From positions 1 to 64,000 of the forward strand of contig CAMATH010000035.1 in assembly GCA_945860955.1 (NCBI GenBank): a stretch of 64,000 nucleotides of DNA, given 5' to 3'. The position numbers and the translations under genes are program-made. A model generated the notes under the pieces. It ran no database searches, was not told the DNA's origin, and saw nothing but the letters and a program-made list of their open reading frames with translations. Below are positions 1 to 8,693 of this stretch, one piece after another. How positions within the stretch are numbered: position 1 is the stretch's first letter; every line of letters begins with the position of its first letter. Source of the stretch: Planctomicrobium piriforme. Lineage in GTDB: Bacteria; Planctomycetota; Planctomycetia; Planctomycetales; Planctomycetaceae.

Positions 1-58
1 GGATCTCGATTCCCGCGATGACGATCGGTTGGATTGGCTGGGGGTCTGACTGGCTCAT
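1..58 (-). CDS. possible N-terminus of an unidentified protein, cut by the window edge
   Basis: An ATG at 58 reading leftward stays open for 19 codons to the window start and begins MSQSDPQPIQPIVIAGIEI. A GGGGA stretch lies about 10 nt upstream of this ATG, a reasonable ribosome binding site. A second ATG at 65 in another frame is also open, so the frame is not certain. The fragment is too short to recognise. Confidence 0.3.
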   Translation of the reverse strand, partial: MSQSDPQPIQPIVIAGIEI

Positions 59-576
59 GCGCCATACATTCCCCGAAAAACCGACTTTGAGTAAATACCA
101 GTTTCCGAGGGGTTATTGAGCAGTTACACCGGCGGAGCGCGTCAATTCCCAGCCCCTGCGGCGCCGTCCCGCCGCTGCGTAGCGCTTCCAATCGGTCGAC
201 GGCGTCATCGGCTGTCATGTGAATCGAAACCTGGCGAAAAAACTGATGTTTCCAACTCCGGAGCCATTGCACCGGCCCACGCGGATTGCGGCGGACGGCA
301 GAGCGGAAGACAAAGTAACCGGTGAGATCCCGAACCACGCGATGGCACCGCATCACGGTTGGCGTGTCGCGAGGAGGATACGCGGCTTCGAGAGGTTTCA
401 ACCCGGTGCTTCGATCACCTTAATTGTCTTGAAAAACCCAAAAAAGGGGCGTTTTTTTGCATCATCCGTTGACGCACAGGGCCCCCGGTGGACGTGCCAA
501 AAGCTCACCTGGGATGGTGTTTTGATTCGTAAGCCCAAAATCGCCGCGGCCGGTGCCGCCTGGATTGAAATCGACC
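59..576. other. gene-free stretch, nothing recognised
   Basis: About 520 bases between the edge gene and the MMPL exporter. Short open frames occur on both strands, but none has a convincing start, ribosome binding site or recognisable protein motif. The only structure I see is the A/T-rich terminator-like hairpin at 431-459. Confidence 0.4.
431..459 (-). terminator. weak terminator-like hairpin downstream of the MMPL gene
   Basis: Runs of A, then CCC, a short A-rich loop, GGGG and a run of seven T can fold into an A/T-flanked hairpin in either direction. It lies about 120 nt past the stop of the leftward MMPL gene. The GC stem is only three to four base pairs, so the call is tentative. Confidence 0.3.
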
Positions 577-3078
577 CTACGTGCGGGGTGGTTTGTCGGC
601 TGTAGTGTCGACCGGCGGTGTCGCCCCTTCGACGAGCGGGCCACCGATCGCCTGGCCCCATCGGCCGAAACCGCCGCGATAGAGGAGGACCAGGAACGCG
701 GGGACCAACAGCGGGCGGACGACGAATGTGTCGAGCAGCACGCCGAACGCGAGCGCGAATCCGAGTTGTTTCAGGCCGATCAGTGTCCCCGCGAACAGCG
801 ACAGAAACGTGCCGGCCATGATGATGCCGCAACTGGAGATAATCGTTCCCGTCTTGCGCATCGCGACGCGAATTCCCTCGACCGCTCCATGCAGTTTCTG
901 TTCTTCGTCAATGCGGGTCATCAGGAAGATGTTGTAATCCTCGCCGATCGCGATGAGGATCGTGAACAGGAACATCGGAACCTTCCAGTCGAGGCCGGCG
1001 AAGTTCGCCGGATCCCACATCCAGAAGACCACAATCGTCGCCCCCAGTGCCGCGAAGTAGCTGAAGAAGACGCTGACGATCAGATAAATCGAGATTCCCG
1101 GCTTTCGCAACAGCGCGAGCAAAATCAAAAAGACCGCCCCCAGAACCAGAATGTCGATCTTCCACTGGTCGCCATCGGTGACGGTCTTCAAGTCGCGAAT
1201 GCTTCCCGTCGGACCGACGAAGAAGAACTTCGCTTTTGTCAGCGGCGCGATCAGTTCCGCCTCTTCGGGGTCGTGTGGTCCCGCCAGTGACCGTCGGATT
1301 TGCAGTTCGACCTCGTTCAACAGCCGAATGCTTTCGCGATCGAATGGATCGGTTCGAAACACCACATCGACCCGGGTCACCTGGCCCGCGTACTGATCGA
1401 CCGAGCTGACGTAGTATTTCTCGGCCTTCTTTCGCCCGACCGCCCGTTGTACGGGCGTCAGATTCGTATGCAGACCCAACGGCTCCTGCAAGGAACGCAG
1501 GTCGGCAATCGCCAGTTCATCCTTACGCTCCCGCAATCCCTCGCACAAATGTTCCAACGCCGCCTTGCCGTCGGTGCTGTTGAAGTCGACTTCATCGGAA
1601 TGAATCAGAATGGTCAGGGGGCCGGCGTACCCAGCCGGAAAATGTTCCTGTACGGCTTTTGCCCCGACCACACTGCGATTGGTCGGGGGGAGTTCGCTGA
1701 GCAATCCGTAACTGAGGTAGTCGTACAACACGAAGCCAACGGTCGCCAGCGGCAACATGACCAGAACGCTCGCGGTGAGGATCACCCCGGGCTTGCGGAT
1801 GACGGCGTCACCGACATAGTCCCAGAAGATCTGGAAACGATTCCGGGGGATCAGCCGATTGATCAACCGGGTTCCCCAACCTTGGCTGCCATGGGTGTCT
1901 ATCCGTTCGGTCTGGGCATGAGGCCAAAACGCTCCGCGGCCCATCAATCGCAGCAAGGCGGGGGTGAGTGTCAGCGAGGCCAGGAATCCGACGATGAGCG
2001 ACAGGCCGATTCCGACCCCCGCCTCGCGGAATTTTCCGAACTGGGCGAAGACCATCATGCCGATGCCGCAGATGACGGTGAACGCGCTGGCGGTCAACGC
2101 CGCCCCGACCATTCCCAACGACTCGGACAACGCCCGGGGAATTCCATGGCCGCGGTCGAGCTCTTCTTTGTAGCGGGCGATCAAGAAGAGGCAGTAATCG
2201 ACCCCGGTCCCATACACGACCACGGTAATGTAAACCTCCATCCCCACAAACACCGTGTAGTGCAGACCTCCCAGCCAGGCGGTCGGAATCTGTGTGACCA
2301 GAACCAGCATCGCCAGGGCGACTTCGACCGAGACCATCACGGTGATCAGCGGGATCAGCGCCAGCAGGGGAGCGCGGTAGATGAGCGCCAGCAGCACAAT
2401 CACCAGCACTACGGTCCAGCGCTCGGTCGCCGCCGCGCTCTCTTGCGAGGCGACCAGCATGTCCCGTCCCACAGTCGCCGACCCGCTCATCGCCAGGTCC
2501 AGGCCGGCGGGAATCACCGGCCGCTGGTCGGCGTTCAATTCGGCGGGAAGCTCGGTACCAATCAGCGACTCGACCCGGTCGATCACCGGTTTGTTCGACC
2601 AGGCGAGGAACTCCTCCTTGAGTGGCATCACCACAACGCACGCGTCCCCCTTTTCGCTCAGCAGCAGGGGGCCGACGGTTTTGTTGTCGGGTGTTTTCAC
2701 CTCCAGCGACGGATCTTTCAGCAGCTCGGCGCTGATCTGTTCCAGCCGAGGGGCGAGAACCGAGCGGATGAACTCTCGATCTTCTTCATCAAGCGGGTTC
2801 TGGTAGCGCCGTACGACGACGACGATGCTGCTTTTCAGCAGGTCGTCAGGAAACGCCTCCGCCAGCAGGCGTTCCCCCGCCAGACTCTGCATGTCGGCGG
2901 GAAGAAACGTGAATTCCCCATCCTGTGCGACATCTATCCAGTTGGGAACGACGCCCGGGCCGACCACGGGGTCGTACCAGCGATTATGCAGTCCCAAAGC
3001 GGCGAGGAACACCAGCCCCCACAGGGCCAGGAACCAACGCCAATGGTGAGAGACGAAATCCCCGAGACGGGCAAACAT
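577..3078 (-). CDS. MMPL/RND-superfamily transporter
   Basis: An 833-residue polytopic inner-membrane protein with the RND architecture: one N-terminal membrane segment (about residues 13-31), a large periplasmic domain, a bundle of membrane segments, a second periplasmic domain and a second bundle. Each bundle carries the MMPL signature, GVDYCLFLIARYKEEL in the first half and GEDYNIFLMTRIDEE in the second. RND proteins of this class export lipids or other hydrophobic molecules using proton-motive force; the substrate here is unknown. The in-frame ATG at 3078 is used rather than the TTG just before it. rlmN lies about 260 nt upstream on the same strand, so co-transcription is uncertain. No adaptor or outer-membrane partner is nearby. 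Confidence 0.88.
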   Translation of the reverse strand: MFARLGDFVSHHWRWFLALWGLVFLAALGLHNRWYDPVVGPGVVPNWIDVAQDGEFTFLPADMQSLAGERLLAEAFPDDLLKSSIVVVVRRYQNPLDEEDREFIRSVLAPRLEQISAELLKDPSLEVKTPDNKTVGPLLLSEKGDACVVVMPLKEEFLAWSNKPVIDRVESLIGTELPAELNADQRPVIPAGLDLAMSGSATVGRDMLVASQESAAATERWTVVLVIVLLALIYRAPLLALIPLITVMVSVEVALAMLVLVTQIPTAWLGGLHYTVFVGMEVYITVVVYGTGVDYCLFLIARYKEELDRGHGIPRALSESLGMVGAALTASAFTVICGIGMMVFAQFGKFREAGVGIGLSLIVGFLASLTLTPALLRLMGRGAFWPHAQTERIDTHGSQGWGTRLINRLIPRNRFQIFWDYVGDAVIRKPGVILTASVLVMLPLATVGFVLYDYLSYGLLSELPPTNRSVVGAKAVQEHFPAGYAGPLTILIHSDEVDFNSTDGKAALEHLCEGLRERKDELAIADLRSLQEPLGLHTNLTPVQRAVGRKKAEKYYVSSVDQYAGQVTRVDVVFRTDPFDRESIRLLNEVELQIRRSLAGPHDPEEAELIAPLTKAKFFFVGPTGSIRDLKTVTDGDQWKIDILVLGAVFLILLALLRKPGISIYLIVSVFFSYFAALGATIVVFWMWDPANFAGLDWKVPMFLFTILIAIGEDYNIFLMTRIDEEQKLHGAVEGIRVAMRKTGTIISSCGIIMAGTFLSLFAGTLIGLKQLGFALAFGVLLDTFVVRPLLVPAFLVLLYRGGFGRWGQAIGGPLVEGATPPVDTTADKPPRT

Positions 3079-3341
3079 CAAATCGAAGACTCACGGGAAA
3101 CCACGACGACCGCTCCGATGACAACCGGCGGACCAGGCCCGCCCCGGAAACCGCATCGATCGTGTTTGCGACAAGAAAACCGGACACAGCAGCGTAACCG
3201 CAGCAGGCCGGCGGCGTCAATTCTCCCGTGACATGTTGTTCCGCTTCGCGGGAAGCACAACCGCAGCGCCGCCGCGGAGCGTCGTCGCTGCCAAACCGAC
3301 ATTTCCCACTTGGCGGAACCTGCGACTGACCGTTTGAACCC

Positions 3342-4439
3342 CTACAGAGGCAGCACGGGAAGCTCTTGCCGCAATCGCAACTGCCCGCACGCCGCGTCGA
3401 TATCCGCCCCTTTACGTTTTCGCACGGTGGTGGTCACCCCACTCTGTTCGAGAATGGCGACAAATTCCCGCAAGCGCTCGGCGAAGGGGTCGGCGTAGGG
3501 GAGTTCGGACACCGAATTCATGGGAATCAGGTTGACATGGGCATTTCGACCACGCAACAGTTTCCCCAGCTCGCGCGCCTGTTCTGGTGCGTCGTTCCGC
3601 TCGCGCAGCACGACGTATTCATATGTGACGCGCCGGCCGGTGGTTTCAAAATACGCGTCGGCGGCCGCCAAAACGGCCTCAATGCCGATCTTGGAATTCA
3701 CCGGAACCAGTTCATTCCGCAATGTGTCGTTGGGAGCGTGCAACGACACCGCCAGGTTGTACGACTTGTCGATCTTTGCCAGTTCGCGAATCTTGTCGGG
3801 AAGGCCGACGGTCGAAATCGTCACCCGACGGGTCGACATCCCCAGCCCCCCCTTCTCCTCCAGCGATTCCAGCGCCCGCAGCAGATTCGCCAGGTTCGCC
3901 AACGGTTCCCCCATCCCCATCACGACCACATTCGTGATTCGTTCCAGCGGCGAGAGCAACCGGTCGAGGTGCAAAACCTGTTCGAGGATCTCACCCGTCG
4001 AGAGATTCCGGGTGAGTCCGAGCATCCCACTGGCGCAGAACACACAGCCCATCCCACAGCCGACCTGCGTGCTGATGCAGATCGTTCGGCGGTCGTCTTC
4101 CCGCATCAGCACGCATTCGACGTGTTCGCCATCGCGCAGCTTGACCAGCAGTTTCTCGGTGCCGTCGACCGACTTCTGGTGCTTTGAGATGGTCGAAGAG
4201 AAGATCGCGAATTCCGTGGCCAGCGCCTTGCGCAGCGGCGCGGGGACGTCGGTCATCGCGTCGCAGTCGTTGACCCGTTTCCCGTAGATCCACTTGCGAA
4301 TCTGGTCGGCACGGAACTTCTGAGCCCCTTGCGAGACGCACCACTCCTCCAATTCGCGCCGGGTGAGGTCGTTGAGCAGTCTCCGGTCGGCGTCTGCGGG
4401 GGCGTCACTCGTCGTCGGAGTCGTCGTCGTCATCTTCAT
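3342..4439 (-). CDS. rlmN: dual-specificity 23S rRNA/tRNA adenine-C2 methyltransferase (RlmN)
   Basis: A 365-residue cytoplasmic radical-SAM enzyme that methylates C2 of A2503 in 23S rRNA and of A37 in some tRNAs. The 4Fe-4S/SAM motif CxxxCxxC is C128, C132, C135 in VGCGMGCVFCASGMLG. The second catalytic cysteine is C351 in DAACGQL near the C-terminus. GEPLANLANLLRAL is the SAM-binding GEP region. The length matches the family. The ATG at 4439 overlaps the upstream gene by 35 nt and encodes a Thr-rich leader (MKMTTTTPTTSD) that is not part of the conserved fold, so the true start could be slightly downstream. Confidence 0.96.
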   Translation of the reverse strand: MKMTTTTPTTSDAPADADRRLLNDLTRRELEEWCVSQGAQKFRADQIRKWIYGKRVNDCDAMTDVPAPLRKALATEFAIFSSTISKHQKSVDGTEKLLVKLRDGEHVECVLMREDDRRTICISTQVGCGMGCVFCASGMLGLTRNLSTGEILEQVLHLDRLLSPLERITNVVVMGMGEPLANLANLLRALESLEEKGGLGMSTRRVTISTVGLPDKIRELAKIDKSYNLAVSLHAPNDTLRNELVPVNSKIGIEAVLAAADAYFETTGRRVTYEYVVLRERNDAPEQARELGKLLRGRNAHVNLIPMNSVSELPYADPFAERLREFVAILEQSGVTTTVRKRKGADIDAACGQLRLRQELPVLPL

Positions 4440-5058
4440 CCACTAAGGGAACCACCGGCGGCAGATTGCCGGTGCGGTCTTGCTCGTCGAGTTCGTCGAG
4501 CAGCGCCTTCACATCGGGCTCTCGGGGATCGAACTTGGCCATTTTTTTAAGAATCTCGCGGCCTTCTTCCCGCTTACCGCGAGAGATCAGGCAGCGTGCC
4601 ACGCCGCGCCCGGCCAGGAAGAATTCGCGATTGTACTCGCGGCCGGCGGGCAGAATCCCCTGGAACGCACTTCCGAGACTCTGGAGAGCAATTTCGTAAG
4701 CAAAGCCGAAATGTCCGCGGGCGAGCGCGATGTCTTCGTCTTCGAGCGCGAGTTGGCCGAGCAGGTTGTGCGCTTCGAGAAACCCCCGGCAGTCCGCGAC
4801 GAGGTAAAGCAGTTCGTCGCGGGCGATCTCGGGCTCACCGCCAGCGATCATCTTTCGAACTTCGTCGAGATCTTCCTCGCGCTCGAACGCGCACGCGGGG
4901 GGCAACAGCGCGTAGCGATTGCCGTCGACTCGTCGGACGCGTAACAGCCCGGGCGCGACCGGAGCCTTGCCGCGCGGTCGATTGACGCTGGGACGCCCCC
5001 CTTTTCCCGCACCTTCGGGGCGGTTGGGGCGTTGTGGTTTCTTTCCTGGTGGTGGCAT
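4405..5058 (-). CDS. TPR-like helical protein with acidic C-terminal tail
   Basis: A 217-residue protein. It has a basic, Pro/Gly-rich N-terminus (about residues 1-35) and a helical middle rich in Ala, Leu and Glu that resembles degenerate TPR repeats, for example HNLLGQLALEDEDIALARGH and RGVARCLISRGKREEGREI. It ends in a run of Asp (DEDDDDDSDDE). The function is unknown; a scaffold or interaction role is a guess. An ATG at 5058 is preferred over the TTG at 5124. Its 3' end overlaps the start of rlmN by 35 nt, so the two are probably co-transcribed. Confidence 0.7.
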   Translation of the reverse strand: MPPPGKKPQRPNRPEGAGKGGRPSVNRPRGKAPVAPGLLRVRRVDGNRYALLPPACAFEREEDLDEVRKMIAGGEPEIARDELLYLVADCRGFLEAHNLLGQLALEDEDIALARGHFGFAYEIALQSLGSAFQGILPAGREYNREFFLAGRGVARCLISRGKREEGREILKKMAKFDPREPDVKALLDELDEQDRTGNLPPVVPLVDEDDDDDSDDE

Positions 5059-5136
5059 AACCCGGCATCTTCCCGGTTGGGACGGGAGAATGTCAACGAA
5101 CTTTGAGGGATTTTGGACAGTCAATGTGGCGTCGAA

Positions 5137-5198
5137 ACCGAGCCGCGCCCGTCAGGAAGCGGTCAACGAATTCCGCTTCCTGACGGGCGCGGCTCGGT
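5137..5198. repeat. REP-like perfect inverted repeat (26-bp arms)
   Basis: The two arms, 5137-5162 and 5173-5198, are perfect reverse complements around a 10-nt loop; the left arm begins ACCGAGCCGCGCCCGTCAGG. It lies between the end of the thermonuclease gene and the start of the TPR-like gene. There is no T-run, so it is not a standard intrinsic terminator. Related copies occur at 17321-17378, 27086-27124 and 52128-52184, all intergenic. Confidence 0.85.
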
Positions 5199-5270
5199 GA
5201 CACTCACAGGATCCCCGCGGTATTCGAAATCAAAGTCGGCGACCGACTCGCCGGTTCCGCGCCGGGCGTC

Positions 5271-6008
5271 TCAAAAATCCTGCGTTTGCCCGCGCGACTT
5301 GCCCGATGGGGCGGGTTTGCCTCCGGTCCCCTTTTTCTTCTCGGGCTGATGCAGACTCCAGATCCCCTTTTTCTCGCGTTTTGCGGCATTTTCGGCGGCG
5401 CGAAAGCGATCTTTCATCGCGTCGCTGTAAGGATGGTTGTACAGCACCCGAGCCAGTCCCTGCTGGATCAGTTCTTCACTGAGGAAGCGGTCCCCCACGT
5501 AGACATGCGCCAGCGTTCGACCGTAGTTGTCGAGCCGTTCGCCATCGAAGACCAGCGTGATCCGTCCCTGTTCGATCGCCCGCTGGGTGTACGCGGACGC
5601 CTCGGGACCGAATGGCTGGATGGCGGTTCCTTCCCGTTTGGTTTCGGGAGTGTCGATCCCAATCATGCGAACGCGGGTGCCGTCTTTCAGCAGCAGCGTA
5701 TCCCCGTCGACAATTCGTCGAACCTGGACGACTTTTGACTCACCGGAAGGTTCGGCTGGAGTCGCCGGTGAGGAATGCTCGGTTGCCTGGCGGGTCGGTT
5801 CGTCAAGTGGCGCGGAGTTGGTCGTCTCGGGAGAACGCCCCGCCTTGTCGGGTGGTGGCGACACCGGTCCGGGCTCTCTCGCCGCCGACCACAATCGCCA
5901 AGCGACGAGGGCAACGAGCGCGGTCCCGGTCAGAATCCGCCGCCATCGAGCCGGGTCGCGAAACGCGCCGCGCGGCGGGCGTTGTGAGGCGGATTGAGGT
6001 TTGACCAT
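5271..6008 (-). CDS. membrane-anchored thermonuclease (SNase-like) protein
   Basis: A 245-residue protein with an N-terminal membrane anchor (about residues 25-42, LTGTALVALVAWRLWSAA), a Pro/Ser-rich linker, and a staphylococcal-nuclease fold from about residue 90. Visible catalytic features are VDGDTLLLKDGTRVRMIGID (calcium-binding Asp residues and a catalytic Arg), the following TPETK Glu, and the second Arg in NYGRTLA. This predicts a Ca-dependent DNA/RNA endonuclease on the outer face of the membrane. Scavenging of extracellular nucleic acid is an inference. The stop of the upstream zinc-ribbon gene lies 13 nt away, so the two are likely one transcript. Confidence 0.88.
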   Translation of the reverse strand: MVKPQSASQRPPRGAFRDPARWRRILTGTALVALVAWRLWSAAREPGPVSPPPDKAGRSPETTNSAPLDEPTRQATEHSSPATPAEPSGESKVVQVRRIVDGDTLLLKDGTRVRMIGIDTPETKREGTAIQPFGPEASAYTQRAIEQGRITLVFDGERLDNYGRTLAHVYVGDRFLSEELIQQGLARVLYNHPYSDAMKDRFRAAENAAKREKKGIWSLHQPEKKKGTGGKPAPSGKSRGQTQDF

Positions 6009-6021
6009 CGCCCGGTGAGTT

Positions 6022-6318
6022 TCAATTCTCGCTGAAGTTCAGCCGTCGCAGCGCGTCCCGGCGGAGGGGATCCTTCACATACTGTGAATGGCAACGGGGA
6101 CAGAGATCGTACCGAAACGTCTGCGAATGCAGTTCCTCCAGTTCTTCACCAGAGAATTCGAGTTCGGTCAGCTCAGCGGCGATCTCCTGCAGATGATCGA
6201 CGTCGAGATCGGCCTCGCTCACCTCGGCGGGTTCAAACGCCGGAAAGACTTCGAGTCGAACGACGAATCTCTGATCATCGAGTGGTTGACCGCACGAGTC
6301 GCACGAGAAATGCAGCAT
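6022..6318 (-). CDS. small zinc-ribbon-like protein, function unknown
   Basis: A 98-residue protein with two CxxC pairs, CDSC at residues 6-9 and CPRC near residue 77, separated by an acidic helical segment rich in Glu and Leu. The pairs could bind one zinc. The ATG at 6318 (MLHFSCDSCGQPL) is used; an upstream GTG at 6345 would add nine residues of no evident value. It sits between hisA and the thermonuclease gene on the same strand. I do not recognise a named family. Confidence 0.7.
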   Translation of the reverse strand: MLHFSCDSCGQPLDDQRFVVRLEVFPAFEPAEVSEADLDVDHLQEIAAELTELEFSGEELEELHSQTFRYDLCPRCHSQYVKDPLRRDALRRLNFSEN

Positions 6319-6507
6319 GGAATCTTCGCCTTGCGCAAATCGCACTGGCAGAAATCGAGTGTTCGTCAGCGCGGAGAAGAGGACGTGATTACAAGGACGA
6401 GATCGATTCTAAGCACAAAGCGGGAATCGAGGAAAGCCACAATTCCGAATTTCTTGTTCTCAATTTCTGAGCGCGGCACCAGCACCCCGCGCCGGTCCCA
6501 GCGTTCC

Positions 6508-7257
6508 CTACCGAACGCCGCGGACGACATCCAGCGCCTGGGGCAGTTGAATCGTCCCCTCGTAGAGCGCACGACCGATAATCGCGCCATTCAATGTCGG
6601 TGCGCGCTTCCCCGCAGACACCAGATTCCGCACGTCGTCCAGCGTTGTCACCCCACCCGAAGCGATCACCGAAAACCCCAGGTGTGCCAGTTGCTCCATG
6701 TCGGCGATGGTCGCCGCGTCGACCCCCTGCATCATTCCGTCATTCGCGATGTTGGTGTAGACCAGCGCCGCCAGCGGCATGTCGGCGTACTGCTTCGCCA
6801 TTTCCAAAGCCGGCGTCTTGGAAACATCCAGCCAACCCTCGGTCGCAACCATCGAGTCGCGGGCGTCAATCCCCAGCACCAGCCGATTGGGAAACTGTTC
6901 GGCCATCTGGCGAAACCACTCGGGCTGCTTGAGTGCTTGCGTCCCGACAATGACCCGATCGACTCCCACGTCTTCGAGCATCAGTCGAATTGACGCCTCG
7001 TCACGAATGCCGCCCCCCAACTGACAGGGAACGTGAAGCCGCTTGACGATCGCGCGGATCGCCTCGGTATTGACCGGTCGACCCGCCTTGGCCCCGTCCA
7101 GATCGACCAGATGTAGCCGTTCGCCCCCCTCTGCCTGCCAGCGTGCCGCCATCTCTGCGGGATCGTCACCAAAAACCGTCTCGCGCGCATAGTCCCCCTG
7201 TTTCAAACGAACGCAACGGCCGCCGCGGAGATCAATCGCCGGTAGAAGTGTGAGCAT
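6508..7257 (-). CDS. hisA: phosphoribosylformimino-5-aminoimidazole carboxamide ribotide isomerase (HisA)
   Basis: A 249-residue (beta/alpha)8-barrel enzyme of histidine biosynthesis that isomerises ProFAR to PRFAR. The N-terminus [20 protein letters not shown] carries the conserved catalytic Asp of the family. Later landmarks are QLGGGIRD, the second-half GIDARD and the phosphate-binding [13 protein letters not shown]. The ATG at 7257 matches the family start exactly; the open frame upstream of it is not conserved. hisH lies 108 nt upstream on the same strand, so the two likely form a his operon fragment. hisF is not in the window. Confidence 0.96.
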   Translation of the reverse strand: MLTLLPAIDLRGGRCVRLKQGDYARETVFGDDPAEMAARWQAEGGERLHLVDLDGAKAGRPVNTEAIRAIVKRLHVPCQLGGGIRDEASIRLMLEDVGVDRVIVGTQALKQPEWFRQMAEQFPNRLVLGIDARDSMVATEGWLDVSKTPALEMAKQYADMPLAALVYTNIANDGMMQGVDAATIADMEQLAHLGFSVIASGGVTTLDDVRNLVSAGKRAPTLNGAIIGRALYEGTIQLPQALDVVRGVR

Positions 7258-7365
7258 CGAATTCGGAATGTGGAAAATCTGGGGAAGCGGGCTGTTGGAC
7301 GTCAACCGGCGATATGCGACGGGGCGAACAGACGTGCCGAGAGGGGGGCGACCGTGGGGACCAGA

Positions 7366-7971
7366 CTACAACTCGGCGAAGTTTCGCAGCAGTTGCAATC
7401 CGCAGGTCTGGCTTTTCTCTGGGTGAAACTGCGTCGCGAACATCCGCCCCCGCTGAACGACGGAAGTGAACGGATGGATGTAGTCGGTCGTCGCAACGAC
7501 GACATCGTCGGACTTCGGAACGACGTAATAACTGTGGACGAAGTAAAAGTGCGAACCGGGGGGGATCTCGCGAAACAGCGGACAGTCGCCCCGCGTAACG
7601 ACTTCATTCCAGCCCATGTGGGGCACTTTGAAGTCGGCGACGTCGTCGAAGCGGACCACCTCGCCAGGAATCACCCCCAACCCCGGCCATGTGCCGTCTT
7701 CGTAACTGACGTCGAACAGCAACTGCAAGCCGAGACAGATCCCCAGAAACGGCCGGTCGGCGTTGATATGCGCGAGGATCGGCTCGACAAGCTCCTGCTT
7801 CCGCAAGTCGGCGATCGCGTCGCGAAACGCCCCGACACCGGGCAAAACGAGTTTGGTCGCCTGGGCGACCTGTTCCGGTCGCGAGACGATCTCAGCGGCG
7901 ACCCCCAGCGACTCAAACGCCTTCTGGACGCTGCGCAGGTTCCCCATTCCGTAGTCGACGATGGTAATCAT
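7366..7971 (-). CDS. hisH: imidazole glycerol phosphate synthase glutaminase subunit (HisH)
   Basis: A 201-residue class-I glutamine amidotransferase. It releases ammonia from glutamine and channels it to HisF for the PRFAR to IGP step of histidine synthesis. The catalytic triad is visible: C79 in [11 protein letters not shown], and H183 and E185 in TQFHPEKS. The start [19 protein letters not shown] is typical for the family. It precedes hisA on the same strand. Confidence 0.96.
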   Translation of the reverse strand: MITIVDYGMGNLRSVQKAFESLGVAAEIVSRPEQVAQATKLVLPGVGAFRDAIADLRKQELVEPILAHINADRPFLGICLGLQLLFDVSYEDGTWPGLGVIPGEVVRFDDVADFKVPHMGWNEVVTRGDCPLFREIPPGSHFYFVHSYYVVPKSDDVVVATTDYIHPFTSVVQRGRMFATQFHPEKSQTCGLQLLRNFAEL

Positions 7972-8066
7972 GGCGGGATTCTAGTGGATGGTTTGATCCG
8001 AGTGAATGTCGACACGGGACAAGCCCCGGGAGTTCGCGGGATTGCGGCGGCAATCCAGGGACGGCC

Positions 8067-8207
8067 TGTCGCGACGACGCTCCTGCTGCGTCGCGCCCGA
8101 CGGCGCAGCCGGCGGTTGGGTCGGATCAGCGTGACCCGTTCTTTGACGTCATTGTCGTGTGAGCAGTTGTTTCCGAAACGCCGTTTCAATCTGTCTCCAC
8201 TCAACTC
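8067..8207. repeat. 141-bp dispersed intergenic repeat, copy A
   Basis: This segment aligns end to end, without net length change, to 32717-32857. The best-conserved blocks are GTCGCGACGACGCTCC near the left end, GGTCGGATCAGCGTGACCCG in the middle and TCAATCTGTCTCCACTCAAC at the right end. Both copies are intergenic. No transposase or terminal target duplication is evident. Confidence 0.85.
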
Positions 8208-8350
8208 TGCCGAAGATGTCCAGACCGCGGCGTCGTAGGAACGCCGTCCGCCACATGTCGCGACGACGGCAGGCGGATGAAGGAGGACGGCGGCTAACCT
8301 CCGCAGGTGCGCGCGGAGAGGGGGGTTACGCAGCTCGGCTTGAATCGGAT

Positions 8351-8376
8351 CCTTCTCCCCGCTTTCGGGGAGAAGG
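8351..8376. repeat. short GC-rich hairpin
   Basis: CCTTCTCCCCG at 8351-8361 is exactly complementary to CGGGGAGAAGG at 8366-8376 with a 4-nt loop. No T-run follows. A related C-rich/G-rich pair (CCCCTCTCCCCGC and GCGGGGAGAGGG) brackets about 8480-8537. Confidence 0.7.
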
Positions 8377-8633
8377 TGGCCGAATGCCGAATGACGGGCA
8401 ATGCGGGTGAAATCGCGATCAAGGCGTCGCCCGAAAGGGAGTCGTTGGCGACGATGGGTGTCCCCTTCACCCCCGGCCCCTCTCCCCGCAGTGGAGTTCG
8501 GTCTGTTGTGCCAGGTCGCGCGCGGGGAGAGGGCGGCTGCGCCGCGGTTTGCTCCCGATACGACGTTTCCATTTGTCTACGACTGGATCGGAGCTTTGCG
8601 TTCACCGCAGATCTGGATTCATCGACAAACGGG

Positions 8634-8662
8634 TTGACTTCCCGGCCGCCAACTCATATTTT
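8634..8662 (+). promoter_or_regulatory. candidate sigma70-type promoter for the ArsR-type gene
   Basis: TTGACT at 8634-8639 and TATTTT at 8657-8662 are separated by 17 nt, about 30 nt upstream of the start codon. Between it and the start lies GTTTATTAAC, an imperfect palindrome that could be an ArsR-family operator. Both are pattern matches only. Confidence 0.4.
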
Positions 8663-8693
8663 ACCATTCAGTTTATTAACCAGGTGGTGAAGC

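Larger units (their letters stand above)
7972..8693. other. gene-free stretch rich in dispersed repeats and hairpins
   Basis: About 720 bases between hisH and the ArsR-type gene. It holds the 141-bp dispersed repeat at 8067-8207, a partial echo of that repeat's start near 8255, a CCTTCTCCCCG hairpin at 8351-8376, and a second C-rich/G-rich inverted pair at about 8480-8537. The short open frames across it are not convincing genes. Confidence 0.6.

Noticed and set aside
1300-3231. 643-residue plus-strand open frame opposite the MMPL exporter
   Set aside because: The minus-strand frame has membrane helices and MMPL signatures; the plus frame has no recognisable motif and an unlikely Gln/His/Arg-rich composition.
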